Source: a virus | Length of the DNA: 64,000 bases | Reading direction: 5' to 3' (one strand) | IMG/VR virus record: IMGVR_UViG_3300027969_000058 | Location: 1-64,000 of that record | The notes under the pieces: model-generated | Databases searched by the model: none | The model's input: the letters and a program-made list of their open reading frames with translations, nothing else | Told to the model about the DNA's origin: nothing | Position numbers and translations under genes: made by a program | Part shown: positions 17,091 to 24,165 of the stretch, piece by piece | How the letters are laid out: each line of letters opens with the position of its first letter | How positions within the stretch are numbered: the first letter of the stretch is position 1

Positions 17091-17119
17091 ATTATAACAG
17101 TATTGCACTGTCTTGTCTA
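17091..17119 (-). promoter_or_regulatory. Sigma70 promoter TAGACA-17-TATAAT
   Basis: -35 TAGACA at 17114-17119, -10 TATAAT at 17091-17096. Drives the leader and Ro60-like gene. Confidence 0.8.
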
Positions 17120-17150
17120 CTCTTTTTGGCTAAATGCCTAAAAGTATTTT

Positions 17151-17227
17151 TGGTCGGAGTACAAGGATTCGAACCTTGGACCCCCTGGTCCCAAACCAGG
17201 TGCGCTACCAGACTGCGCTACACTCCG
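17151..17227 (-). tRNA. tRNA-Pro(TGG)
   Basis: Full cloverleaf, anticodon loop TTTGGGA, 7-bp acceptor with C1-G72, discriminator A, CCA encoded (TGG on the plus strand). Confidence 0.95.
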
Positions 17228-17301
17228 AATATTTGGATGGGCTTCTCACCCAAATGACTCTAAACGAGTTGTTGATAGTCATCTTTCATACTACCCTTGT
17301 T

Positions 17302-17376
17302 TGGTACCTGGTCACGGTTTCGAACCGCGGACCCTCTCCGTGTAAAGGAGACGCTCTACCCCTGAGCTAACCAGGC
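17302..17376 (-). tRNA. tRNA-Val(TAC)
   Basis: Anticodon loop TTTACAC in a GC-rich 5-bp stem, T arm CGCGG-TTCGAAA-CCGTG, G1-T72 wobble, encoded CCA. Two small hairpins lie in the 74 bp between it and tRNA-Pro. Confidence 0.95.
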
Positions 17377-17385
17377 AAAATTATC

Positions 17386-17556
17386 TTAGTTACTTTGCGG
17401 GCCTGAAGGACGTTTTTCTCGTTTTGGCTGAACGTCAGCACAAAGTTCTGCGTCGATCATTGCACGTTTAAATGCATTACGATCTTCTGCATTAGTAATA
17501 GTACACATGAATCTTTTTGTTTGCTTACTAATTTTAAATGTTTTACCTGGTTTCAT
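17386..17556 (-). CDS. Small basic protein, 56 residues
   Basis: Begins MKPGKTFKISKQTKRFMC and ends RPSGPQSN; rich in Lys/Arg. A perfect promoter (17582-17610) lies 26 bp upstream and the gene reads directly into tRNA-Val, forming a gene-plus-tRNA transcript. Function unknown; the strong promoter suggests an early gene. Confidence 0.78.
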   Translation of the reverse strand: MKPGKTFKISKQTKRFMCTITNAEDRNAFKRAMIDAELCADVQPKREKRPSGPQSN

Positions 17557-17581
17557 TGTAGTCTCTTTGTTTAGTATTCTT

Positions 17582-17610
17582 ATTATACAGTATATTTGTT
17601 AGTGTGTCAA
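17582..17610 (-). promoter_or_regulatory. Sigma70 promoter TTGACA-17-TATAAT
   Basis: -35 TTGACA at 17605-17610, -10 TATAAT at 17582-17587; drives the 56-residue gene and tRNA-Val/Pro. Confidence 0.9.
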
Positions 17611-17622
17611 TTGTTTTAACTA

Positions 17623-18213
17623 TTAATCTATAAACACAAATTCAAATATAAAGCATGTCCTTGGATCATCACTATTGTGACGGCTTACGGCATGTGGAAC
17701 ACCCGGCGGGTGAATTATTAATTGTCCTTCGCTGGGAACTATAAAGTGTTTTTTATTTCCTGGATACTCGTGATGCTCAGAACCATTTACTCCGCCATCA
17801 ATTAGCACTAACTCTGCACTATTCTTTGGCACTTGATAATAAAAAATAACAACACCGTCTGCTTGTTCTGGATGTGTATGACAGCGACCTTCGCAGTCTT
17901 TCAGCATCCTATTAGTCCATGCTCTTGGCATTACATATCTTGGCTTTTTTATGCCCCTGTCATCTGCTACTAATTGTAATTGTGTTCCAATCCATTCCAT
18001 TAGTCTTTCCATTCCTGGAAGTTTGGCAATGTGCAAATCGATACCTACCGAAGTAAGTGCTTCGCCTATTTGCGATCTATCAACTTTATTCTTGATGTCA
18101 GGAATCCTGTACACCATTTCTATCGAGTCAGATAGAGTTTTATTTTTATAAATGCTCTCATCAGGACACTTTGATAGGAATATCTTATGACCAAAGATAG
18201 TCTGGGTATTCAT
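17623..18213 (-). CDS. Cupin/2OG-oxygenase-like protein
   Basis: 196 residues. CHTHPEQADGVVIFYYQVP has a metal-like HTHxxxxD pattern and LIIHPPGVPHAVSRHN gives the second His, the two-motif layout of cupins and of some phage 2OG oxygenases. No obvious partner enzyme. Adjacent to the RNA polymerase omega gene with three bases between, so the two share a transcript. Confidence 0.65.
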   Translation of the reverse strand: MNTQTIFGHKIFLSKCPDESIYKNKTLSDSIEMVYRIPDIKNKVDRSQIGEALTSVGIDLHIAKLPGMERLMEWIGTQLQLVADDRGIKKPRYVMPRAWTNRMLKDCEGRCHTHPEQADGVVIFYYQVPKNSAELVLIDGGVNGSEHHEYPGNKKHFIVPSEGQLIIHPPGVPHAVSRHNSDDPRTCFIFEFVFID

Positions 18214-18216
18214 TTG

Positions 18217-18444
18217 TTATCTAATTCTTTTTAAATAATCAGGACCTAATTTGCCTTCTTGAAATTCAAGTAATGCAGTTATGGGCGTATATATGTGTTC
18301 TTTACTTTCACTTTGCTTATGACGACGTGAAAGTTCTTTTGCACGTGCCGCTGCCATAATAACAAGATCGAATCTGTTATTGCCTGCGTTAATAACACAT
18401 TGCTCAATATCAATCTGAGGTCCACGACTTAATTTATTATTCAT
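18217..18444 (-). CDS. rpoZ: RNA polymerase omega subunit (RpoZ-like)
   Basis: 75 residues; GNNRFDLVIMAAARAKELSR is the signature omega helix (cellular GNRFDLVLVAARRAR) and ITALLEFQEGK matches the conserved VIALREIEEG. The N-terminal DIEQCVINAG fits as well. Omega helps fold beta' and stabilises RNA polymerase. A phage copy could modify host RNAP. A complete promoter (18482-18510) lies inside the upstream gene, so it can be expressed alone. Confidence 0.88.
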   Translation of the reverse strand: MNNKLSRGPQIDIEQCVINAGNNRFDLVIMAAARAKELSRRHKQSESKEHIYTPITALLEFQEGKLGPDYLKRIR

Positions 18445-18445
18445 A

Positions 18446-19072
18446 TTATCTCTTAAAAAAGTTATCTATCTCACTCAGCATATTATACTGACTTTTTAAC
18501 AACATGTCAACGGTATTTGAGTAACTATCATTACCACACCATGGCGCACCTACGGCAATTGTTAATTTTACTTCGTCTGTAAAGTTGGTCATACCATGTG
18601 GCCAACTCCCGTCCATAATAAACGGACCAGTTATGTTTGGAGCATGTATATTACCTTTATCAGTAACAAAGTATAAAGTGTCAGTTCTGCCTTGTAACAC
18701 TATTCTAAATTTATGTTGTTGTGACCCCATATCTTTCTTGTCACAATCAATGTGCTCATTATTAGCAAAGGTTGGCTTGGTCATCAAAGCCATAACTCTC
18801 GATTTCATCCCCATCCAAGGGAATACGTAATCATCAAACCAGTTTCTTAAAATTAGCGGTGTATAACTAACCCATTGGAAATCTGCAGTTTTGGATCTGT
18901 TATCTGATCCTGCCTTACCTTGTTTCCCACCTTTAGTCATCAAAGGCAACATACTGGTGGCGCGATATTCATCCCACCACCAGTAGTTTTGGTTAACGTT
19001 TATAAGTTCTGACGCAACTGCATTGCGATCAAACTCTGGAAGATTCACTTTAGAAAACAGTATATTACTCAT
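18446..19072 (-). CDS. 2OG-Fe(II) oxygenase-like protein
   Basis: 208 residues. Metal motif HID (ANNEHIDCDKKDMG), strand HKFRIVLQGRTDTLYFVT and distal His in DGSWPHGMTNF followed by VKLTIAVGAPW. The usual Arg is not evident. The stop lies one base from the omega gene start. The 3' part carries the internal promoter for omega. Confidence 0.7.
   Translation of the reverse strand: MSNILFSKVNLPEFDRNAVASELINVNQNYWWWDEYRATSMLPLMTKGGKQGKAGSDNRSKTADFQWVSYTPLILRNWFDDYVFPWMGMKSRVMALMTKPTFANNEHIDCDKKDMGSQQHKFRIVLQGRTDTLYFVTDKGNIHAPNITGPFIMDGSWPHGMTNFTDEVKLTIAVGAPWCGNDSYSNTVDMLLKSQYNMLSEIDNFFKR
18482..18510 (-). promoter_or_regulatory. Sigma70 promoter TTGACA-17-TATAAT inside a gene
   Basis: -35 TTGACA at 18505-18510, -10 TATAAT at 18482-18487, lying in the last 65 bp of the oxygenase gene, 38 bp before the omega ATG. 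Confidence 0.85.
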
Positions 19073-19079
19073 AATTGAA

Positions 19080-19153
19080 TGGAGCGGGATGGGAGAATCG
19101 AACTCCCGACATTAGATTGGAAATCTAAGGTAATGCCATTTTACGAATCCCGC
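19080..19153 (-). tRNA. tRNA-Gly(TCC)
   Basis: Anticodon loop TTTCCAA, acceptor GCGGGAT paired with ATCCCGC, discriminator T, encoded CCA. Confidence 0.95.
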
Positions 19154-19162
19154 AGGTGTTTA

Positions 19163-20323
19163 TTATTTAAGATATAGTTTTAACTTTTCTGTTATACCAA
19201 GTTCTTTAATATTGTATTTCCAAGAATGCAAGGTCCATGTACCTACTTCACCGTTAGTATCAAATGCACTCGTTGATGTAAGTGCTGTGATAATCATCTT
19301 AGCAAACGGACTTGCTTTTGATAACAACTGACTAATTTTCTTTGTGCCTAAACTTTCTGCGTAGGTCCAGAAGTCATTTTTGTATGAAGAACCGGCAAAG
19401 TAGTGCAGACTAATCATGCCTTCAATTTCGTTAATTAAATTTGCGTAACCAAAATTTGCACGCTCTGCTGTTGTTTTAGAATTAAACACATCTGCGGCCA
19501 TTAGATTAATCTGGTGAGCAAGTCCTGTGGAAGTTGCTTCTAAAGGTTCTAAGAAGAAAGATGCATTTCCATTATACACTACACGTTCGGAAAAATTGTT
19601 CTTTTTAAAATAATTGTTAAACTTTATTGAACGTTGAACAGACGGAACTAAGTTTAATTCTTTTAACAGTTCTGCTACTTCTTCTTTTACCTGTTCTTCT
19701 GTGGCAAATTTATCATTATATATGTAACCAATTGCACAGCGATTTTGTAACGGAATACCAAATACCCAACCCCATGACATAGCATAGGTAAGTGTGTGGC
19801 TAAATCTCGGATGGTCCCAAGGACATTGAGAAACAAAAGCGGCATTGACCGGAATGTGTTCTGCCAATCTATATTCTTCGCCAAATTCTGTCGGCGATCC
19901 TGTACACATTATAACATGATCGGCGTCGATGCCGTACCGTTCATTGATATTCTTCTCAATTAAATTTATTCTGGAGTTTGCTTTTAGTTTTTCAAATACA
20001 TAATCTTGAAATGTTACAGCACTAAAATGTATACCAACTGCTCCAATCGGAAACGGATGCAGAAATTCTTTTTCAGAAGTTCCCCAATTTCGTTTACTAA
20101 TGCCCACCTTAGGTGTAGCATTCAATGTGATCATGTCATTGCTATCAAACATTAAATTTTCTTGCAATGCTCTTGGGAAATTTAATGTGGTGCCTTCACC
20201 GACTGCGGCAGGTATAATTGCCGGATCATAGATCCAATCAATGGCATAATCGGTATGTCTAAGAAAATGGGCCGCTGTCATACAACCAACTGTGCCTCTT
20301 CCTACAACTGCTAATTTTTTCAT
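19163..20323 (-). CDS. FAD-dependent tryptophan-halogenase family protein
   Basis: 386 residues. FAD motif GRGTVG (8-13); GISKRNW preceded by PK (72), matching the region of the catalytic Lys of PrnA-type halogenases; WGWVFGIP (184-191), matching the WxWxIP signature; and FFLEPLEATS, matching the conserved Glu block. Shorter than typical (about 510-540), so the C-terminal substrate-binding part is reduced. Likely halogenates an indole or other nucleophilic ring; substrate unknown. Lies in the tRNA array between Gly and Thr tRNAs. Confidence 0.85.
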   Translation of the reverse strand: MKKLAVVGRGTVGCMTAAHFLRHTDYAIDWIYDPAIIPAAVGEGTTLNFPRALQENLMFDSNDMITLNATPKVGISKRNWGTSEKEFLHPFPIGAVGIHFSAVTFQDYVFEKLKANSRINLIEKNINERYGIDADHVIMCTGSPTEFGEEYRLAEHIPVNAAFVSQCPWDHPRFSHTLTYAMSWGWVFGIPLQNRCAIGYIYNDKFATEEQVKEEVAELLKELNLVPSVQRSIKFNNYFKKNNFSERVVYNGNASFFLEPLEATSTGLAHQINLMAADVFNSKTTAERANFGYANLINEIEGMISLHYFAGSSYKNDFWTYAESLGTKKISQLLSKASPFAKMIITALTSTSAFDTNGEVGTWTLHSWKYNIKELGITEKLKLYLK

Positions 20324-20337
20324 CTGTTATCTTTGTT

Positions 20338-20413
20338 TGGTGCCCCCACCATGAATCGAACACGGGACAACCTGATTACAAATCAGGTGCTCTACCAGCT
20401 GAGCTATAAGGGC
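20338..20413 (-). tRNA. tRNA-Thr(TGT), copy 1
   Basis: Anticodon loop TTTGTAA, GC-rich anticodon stem CCTGA/TCAGG, encoded CCA. A second Thr(TGT) is at 29163. Confidence 0.95.
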
Positions 20414-20422
20414 TTGTATTAA

Positions 20423-20572
20423 TTAAGCGTCAGGTGTATCTTCTTGATATAGCTCTGGGTTAGCAGCTCTGTACTCGTCGATTTTTTTATCAAAATCGTC
20501 GTCACTTAAACTGTGCCAACCTACGCAATACCCGGTTGGACTACGTCCACATCCACATGGTGTTTGGCTCAT
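20423..20572 (-). CDS. CDGSH-like mini protein 1 (49 residues)
   Basis: Sequence starts MSQTPCGCGRSPTGYCVGWH. The ligand pattern C-x-C-x7-C-x3-H is one residue shorter than the mitoNEET/CDGSH C-x-C-x8-C-x3-H [2Fe-2S] site. The tail is acidic. Two paralogues follow on the same strand. Too short to hold more than one cluster; function unknown. Confidence 0.72.
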   Translation of the reverse strand: MSQTPCGCGRSPTGYCVGWHSLSDDDFDKKIDEYRAANPELYQEDTPDA

Positions 20573-20583
20573 GATAAATTTCC

Positions 20584-20766
20584 TTATTCTGGTGCAGATT
20601 CTGCGGCTGCTAATTGTTCAATGGCTGTTTGTGCTAAATCGTAGGAGCATGGAGGAGTCCATGCTCCAGTATAGCCTTCTGGCGGTTTAGCAGTAAATAC
20701 GTGATCTCCAAGGCAATAGCCTGAATCGCTACGTCCACAATTGCATGGTAATGTTAATGAATCCAT
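20584..20766 (-). CDS. CDGSH-like mini protein 2 (60 residues)
   Basis: CNCGRSDSGYCLGDH is the same C-x-C-x7-C-x3-H pattern as its neighbours; the rest is Pro/Ala-rich. Second of three tandem copies, with an SD-like AAGGA in the junction. Confidence 0.72.
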   Translation of the reverse strand: MDSLTLPCNCGRSDSGYCLGDHVFTAKPPEGYTGAWTPPCSYDLAQTAIEQLAAAESAPE

Positions 20767-20777
20767 TTTAGTTGTCC

Positions 20778-21032
20778 TTATTCTGGTGCAGATTCTGCTG
20801 GTGTGTCTGGATTAGTCCAGGTATATGTTTGAGGAGCAGGCTCAGCATACTCAATTGGCGGCACAAGAGTAGTTAGTTCTAAATTGTGCTGTGCTAATCG
20901 TACTTGATAAGTAGCTTCGTCTAATCGATGCCATCCGATACATCTTCCATTTGGACTGCGCCCGCATTCACAGTTATTCAGGCTTGCAGGCTCATCAAAG
21001 TGGGAATGTTCTGCGTGTTCTGTTTGACTCAT
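20778..21032 (-). CDS. CDGSH-like mini protein 3 (84 residues)
   Basis: CECGRSPNGRCIGWH near residue 21 repeats the same ligand set. The His-rich N-terminus (EHAEHSHF) and C-terminal Pro-rich tail are unique. All three genes share one likely transcript between Ala and Thr tRNAs. Confidence 0.72.
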   Translation of the reverse strand: MSQTEHAEHSHFDEPASLNNCECGRSPNGRCIGWHRLDEATYQVRLAQHNLELTTLVPPIEYAEPAPQTYTWTNPDTPAESAPE

Positions 21033-21053
21033 AATAAATTTTCCTATAATAGT

Positions 21054-21129
21054 TGGTGGAGATAGTCAGGATCGAACTGACGACCTTTAGCTTGCAAAGC
21101 TACTGCTCTCCCAGCTGAGCTATACCCCC
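21054..21129 (-). tRNA. tRNA-Ala(TGC)
   Basis: Anticodon loop TTTGCAA; acceptor GGGGGTA with TATCTCC (two G-T pairs); encoded CCA. Confidence 0.95.
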
Positions 21130-21130
21130 G

Positions 21131-21301
21131 TTATCTCTGTTGCATTTCTTCAATACGCTTAAACTCCTCATCCTCATTAATTGCATCTTGCACTTCTCGA
21201 GGATCAGGTTTTCTAAAAATATTATCGTAATTATCACAATACAATTGTGTAGCAGCCTTTGTTTGAATGCTATCTCCAGTTATATCATTTTTTGTAACCA
21301 T
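21131..21301 (-). CDS. Small acidic protein, 56 residues
   Basis: MVTKNDITGDSIQTKAATQL at the start, EDEEFKRIEEMQQR at the end. AAGGGA SD seven bases upstream. Reads into tRNA-Ala (one base gap). No domain recognised. Confidence 0.65.
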   Translation of the reverse strand: MVTKNDITGDSIQTKAATQLYCDNYDNIFRKPDPREVQDAINEDEEFKRIEEMQQR

Positions 21302-21318
21302 AATATTTCCCTTATTTG

Positions 21319-21394
21319 TGGCTCCCTAACGTGGGCTCGAACCACGGACCAACGGATTAACAGTCCGGCACTCTACCAACTGAGCTATTAGGGA
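21319..21394 (-). tRNA. tRNA-Asn(GTT), copy 1
   Basis: Anticodon loop CTGTTAA, acceptor TCCCTAA, discriminator G, encoded CCA. Confidence 0.95.
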
Positions 21395-21419
21395 ATAACT
21401 TATTACTTATCTCTTTTTA

Positions 21420-21509
21420 TGGCGGAACGACTGAGACTCGAACTCAGAACCCGGATTACGCCGAGCGACAGATTAGCAATCTGCTCTAATACCATTATAG
21501 GACCGTTCC
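21420..21509 (-). tRNA. tRNA-Ser(GCT)
   Basis: Class II with a long variable arm (CTCGGCGTAATCCGGG), anticodon loop TTGCTAA, acceptor GGAACGG, discriminator G, encoded CCA. Confidence 0.94.
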
Positions 21510-21594
21510 ATATAGAAGCACACTTAGAACTTTTCGCAACGGAGGTGTTCTTTCCAAGTGCATAGCTTATAACTATGCTAAATGTGCTTTTATA
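21510..21594 (-). ncRNA. Structured spacer between tRNAs
   Basis: Outer arms TATAGAAGCACA and TGTGCTTTTATA enclose two inner hairpins (AGAAC/GTTCT and GCATAG/CTATGC), a three-way-junction shape. No ORF. May be an RNA processing signal or a small structured RNA. Confidence 0.45.
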
Positions 21595-21706
21595 TGGTGT
21601 AGCTGGGAGGCTTCGAACCTCCAAAGGTTTTTGAATTATATTCTAAACCCGACCCCATTCTGTACTATAAGTACAGCGGGAGCTTTGCCTATTTGCTCAC
21701 AGCTAC
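21595..21706 (-). tRNA. Class II tRNA with anticodon TAT (Ile-type codon AUA), atypical
   Basis: Acceptor GTAGCTG/CAGCTAC, T arm GGAGG-TTCGAAG-CCTCC, encoded CCA. The anticodon stem CTGTA/TACAG holds loop CTTATAG, so anticodon TAT. It has a 37-base variable region with its own stem, which is not normal for isoleucine tRNA. A second one is at 28217. Charging identity is uncertain. Confidence 0.72.
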
Positions 21707-21713
21707 TATTGTA

Positions 21714-21742
21714 ATTATACAACATTAGCTAAGAGCTGTCAA
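21714..21742 (-). promoter_or_regulatory. Sigma70 promoter TTGACA-17-TATAAT
   Basis: -35 TTGACA at 21737-21742, -10 at 21714-21719. Initiates the tRNA transcript beginning with the class II TAT tRNA. Confidence 0.85.
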
Positions 21743-21748
21743 ATATTT

Positions 21749-21823
21749 TGGCCGGTCTTGCAGGAGTCGAACCCACGACTTTTGTTTCGAAGACAAAGAT
21801 GATATCCATTTCACCAAAGACCG
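21749..21823 (-). tRNA. tRNA-Arg(TCG)
   Basis: Anticodon loop CTTCGAA, acceptor CGGTCTT, discriminator G, encoded CCA. Confidence 0.93.
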
Positions 21824-21827
21824 TATA

Positions 21828-22979
21828 TCAATTTAGATACTTGTTAATCCAGAAATCAAAGGTTTCGGTTTGATTTCTCAATGCTGGTAATGTTTGCATA
21901 TATTCAACGCAGTTATCCCATTCTTCTGTGGGAGGTGCATTAGTAAGTTCTATTCCTGTAAGGATCATTCGTCGTGCTATCCCCGGACAGTTACCACTGG
22001 TTAAGTATGCATTGAGCTTATCTCTTACTCTTTGTTTAATTGCTTCTGGCAATTGTGCAACACGTAATTGCTCCGGAGCAATAATAGGTGAACTCATCAA
22101 GGTTGGAAATTTTGTTGTATTACTCCAGAGTTTTGTAATAGTTTCAACACACTCCGGCAATGCAAATACATTGTAAGCACCTATAGTAATTTGAAATCCT
22201 GATGGATTTAAATACTTTGAAAGAAGTATAAATTTTTCTCTAAATTCGTCTTGGTCTATACCTCGTATCCAATAATTTAAGTCTAATGGTGCATCAATAG
22301 ATACATTTATTTGTATATCACATTCTGCTAACTTTTCTGCAATTGCTTGTAAATGGCTTTCTTTAATCTGCTTAAGACCTGTAGATAATGACAATATCTT
22401 TAGCTTAGGTGCATTTGAGATAATGTCTATAAACTTTAGAAAGTTTGGACTTATTAATGGCTCACCGCCGTACAAATGTACTACTTCTAAATCATTGAGA
22501 TGATTGTTAATTTCCTCAAAATTAGATTTTGAATTAATTGGATGTTCTTTATTAATTTCTACAAATCTGTGGTAAGTTTTAATATCCGCAGTCTTTAGTA
22601 AATTTCCAATAGTAGTGGAAAAATGAGAACCGCACATCACACAAGAACTTGCACAGACATTGTCAAGTGCAATTGTTACTTTTTTAAGTTGGTGTGTAGT
22701 AGGAGCAGTCCATCCTGTCTTGCGATAATTATCTTCTGAAAATTTTCTAAAAGAATAATTATTTTTAGGAACATCACAGGCTCGACATCCTTCGAGTAGC
22801 CTGCCACTTTCAAAGTGATCTTTACGCCATGCAACTAACTTTTCTGAAAAGAAATCGGCAACAAAATTTTCATCGTATGGAGTAGGTCCTATAAACTTAC
22901 AACAAGGCCTTGCACCACCATAGGGATTTACTTCAATGCTGTAGTACGGTACCCAGCACAATGGTTCTGTTTTTTGCAT
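21828..22979 (-). CDS. Radical SAM enzyme, twitch/SPASM-like
   Basis: 383 residues. The iron-sulfur motif is C109-x3-C113-x2-C116 (NVCASSCVMCGS) in the position of the S-adenosylmethionine cluster. The N-terminal part has paired Cys (RPCC; EGCRACDV) that may hold an auxiliary cluster, as in SPASM/twitch enzymes. VVHLYGGEPLISP is the downstream GGE motif that binds SAM. Such enzymes make carbon-carbon or sulfur bonds in peptides, or modify tRNA. Five bases from tRNA-Arg; substrate unknown. Confidence 0.85.
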   Translation of the reverse strand: MQKTEPLCWVPYYSIEVNPYGGARPCCKFIGPTPYDENFVADFFSEKLVAWRKDHFESGRLLEGCRACDVPKNNYSFRKFSEDNYRKTGWTAPTTHQLKKVTIALDNVCASSCVMCGSHFSTTIGNLLKTADIKTYHRFVEINKEHPINSKSNFEEINNHLNDLEVVHLYGGEPLISPNFLKFIDIISNAPKLKILSLSTGLKQIKESHLQAIAEKLAECDIQINVSIDAPLDLNYWIRGIDQDEFREKFILLSKYLNPSGFQITIGAYNVFALPECVETITKLWSNTTKFPTLMSSPIIAPEQLRVAQLPEAIKQRVRDKLNAYLTSGNCPGIARRMILTGIELTNAPPTEEWDNCVEYMQTLPALRNQTETFDFWINKYLN

Positions 22980-22990
22980 ATTATATTTAT

Positions 22991-23069
22991 TGGTTGCAGA
23001 GGCAGGATTCGCACCTGCGATCTGTAGCTTATGAGACTACCGGGGACGGCTGGACTCCCCTACTCTGCG
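22991..23069 (-). tRNA. Initiator-like tRNA-Met(CAT)
   Basis: Anticodon loop CTCATAA. The first pair is C1 opposite A72, the hallmark mismatch of bacterial initiator tRNA. D-stem GGGG/CCCC is long; T loop is TGCGAAT with G at position 55, unlike normal. The three G-C pairs of standard initiator anticodon stems are missing, so it may be a variant or an Ile2-type. CCA encoded. Confidence 0.85.
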
Positions 23070-23075
23070 ATAATT

Positions 23076-23151
23076 TGGAGCGGCTAACCGGGTTCGAACC
23101 GGTGACATTCACGTTGGCAACGTGATGCTCTACCAACTGAGCTACAGCCGC
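23076..23151 (-). tRNA. tRNA-Gly(GCC)
   Basis: Anticodon loop TTGCCAA, acceptor GCGGCTG, discriminator T, encoded CCA. Confidence 0.95.
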
Positions 23152-23154
23152 AAT

Positions 23155-23925
23155 TTATACTTTACCTATTAGTGGTATCAACCACTTTCCTATATCAAAC
23201 TCATACCATGCATGGCTATCATGATGTCTTGAAGGGTGGGCGTGATGATTATTCTGCAATGCACCTGATCCTTGCCAGCAAAGCCAACTGAACCATGCAA
23301 AGTTTCTACTATTATCTTTAGTTTCAAATCTTCTTGAACCCCACATGTGTCCTGCACTATTTGTAAAACTTGTAGTTAACATTCCAATACTTGATCCAAG
23401 GCACATAAACACAGTTAAGTGCCAGTCGATTGCTAACGTAACCACTATACCCAACCACCAAACTTTAATAGAATGTTGTTCAATAAACAAATAAAACTTA
23501 TCTGATAAAAATCGTTTTCCTAATAATAAAGAAAGCTTCATAGGATGTTTTGTAAGCTGCCAACCCATAAATGCTTTCCAAAAATTTTCAACAGGGCTGT
23601 GTGGATCTTCGGCTGTGTCGCTTTTGGCATGGTGTGTTATATGTACTATCCTATAAGATATAGGACTACCAAATGCTCCCAATGCCGCAAATATTGATCC
23701 AACTCGGGCAACCCACGATTTGCATTCAAATGCCTGATGGCTAAAATATCTATGTAAAAAGATACCTTCTCCTACTACGTAAAACAAAAACCATGAACAA
23801 AATGAAACTGATAACCATATGTAATTTTGCTCTGTAACTAATAGCACTATTGCTAATACAGCAATCAAATATTGTACAAAAATTGTCTGCAGAGTATAGT
23901 TTCTAATTGATCCGATACTGTTCAT
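23155..23925 (-). CDS. Membrane fatty-acid desaturase (paralogue 3)
   Basis: 256 residues. Histidine boxes HRYFSH, HITHH and NNHHAH are all present at spacings like the other paralogues, with hydrophobic pairs between. Its ATG overlaps the stop of the 49-residue gene upstream (ATGA). Starts a transcript that ends next to tRNA-Gly. Confidence 0.9.
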   Translation of the reverse strand: MNSIGSIRNYTLQTIFVQYLIAVLAIVLLVTEQNYIWLSVSFCSWFLFYVVGEGIFLHRYFSHQAFECKSWVARVGSIFAALGAFGSPISYRIVHITHHAKSDTAEDPHSPVENFWKAFMGWQLTKHPMKLSLLLGKRFLSDKFYLFIEQHSIKVWWLGIVVTLAIDWHLTVFMCLGSSIGMLTTSFTNSAGHMWGSRRFETKDNSRNFAWFSWLCWQGSGALQNNHHAHPSRHHDSHAWYEFDIGKWLIPLIGKV

Positions 23926-24071
23926 TTAGTTTTCTTATCCTTTATTTTCTTTAAAAATAACCAACGAATATAGGATGGTAACTTAATTGGTAGATCAAAC
24001 GATTCTAAAGAAGGTGTAGTTTCTTTAGGAATATGACCGTATGCTTTTTCAAGCGTTTCTTTAGCTGACAT
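23922..24071 (-). CDS. Small basic protein, 49 residues
   Basis: MSAKETLEKAYGHIPKETTP at the start; LPSYIRWLFLKKIKDKK near the end is amphipathic. Translationally coupled to the desaturase by an ATGA overlap, so it may be a partner or adaptor. No family recognised. Confidence 0.7.
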   Translation of the reverse strand: MSAKETLEKAYGHIPKETTPSLESFDLPIKLPSYIRWLFLKKIKDKKTK

Positions 24072-24088
24072 AGCACTGCTCCTTTATT

Positions 24089-24165
24089 TGGTGCCCCAGG
24101 GGAGACTCGAACTCCCAAAATTTGGCTTCTAAGACCAACACGTATACCAATTCCGTCACCGGGGC
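24089..24165 (-). tRNA. tRNA-Leu(TAG), short variable arm
   Basis: Anticodon loop CTTAGAA, acceptor GCCCCGG. The variable loop is only about five bases; bacterial Leu tRNAs normally have a long arm. CCA encoded. Confidence 0.85.

Noticed and set aside
17134-17370. Plus-strand open frame over tRNA-Pro and tRNA-Val
   Set aside because: It lies antisense to two clear tRNA genes.
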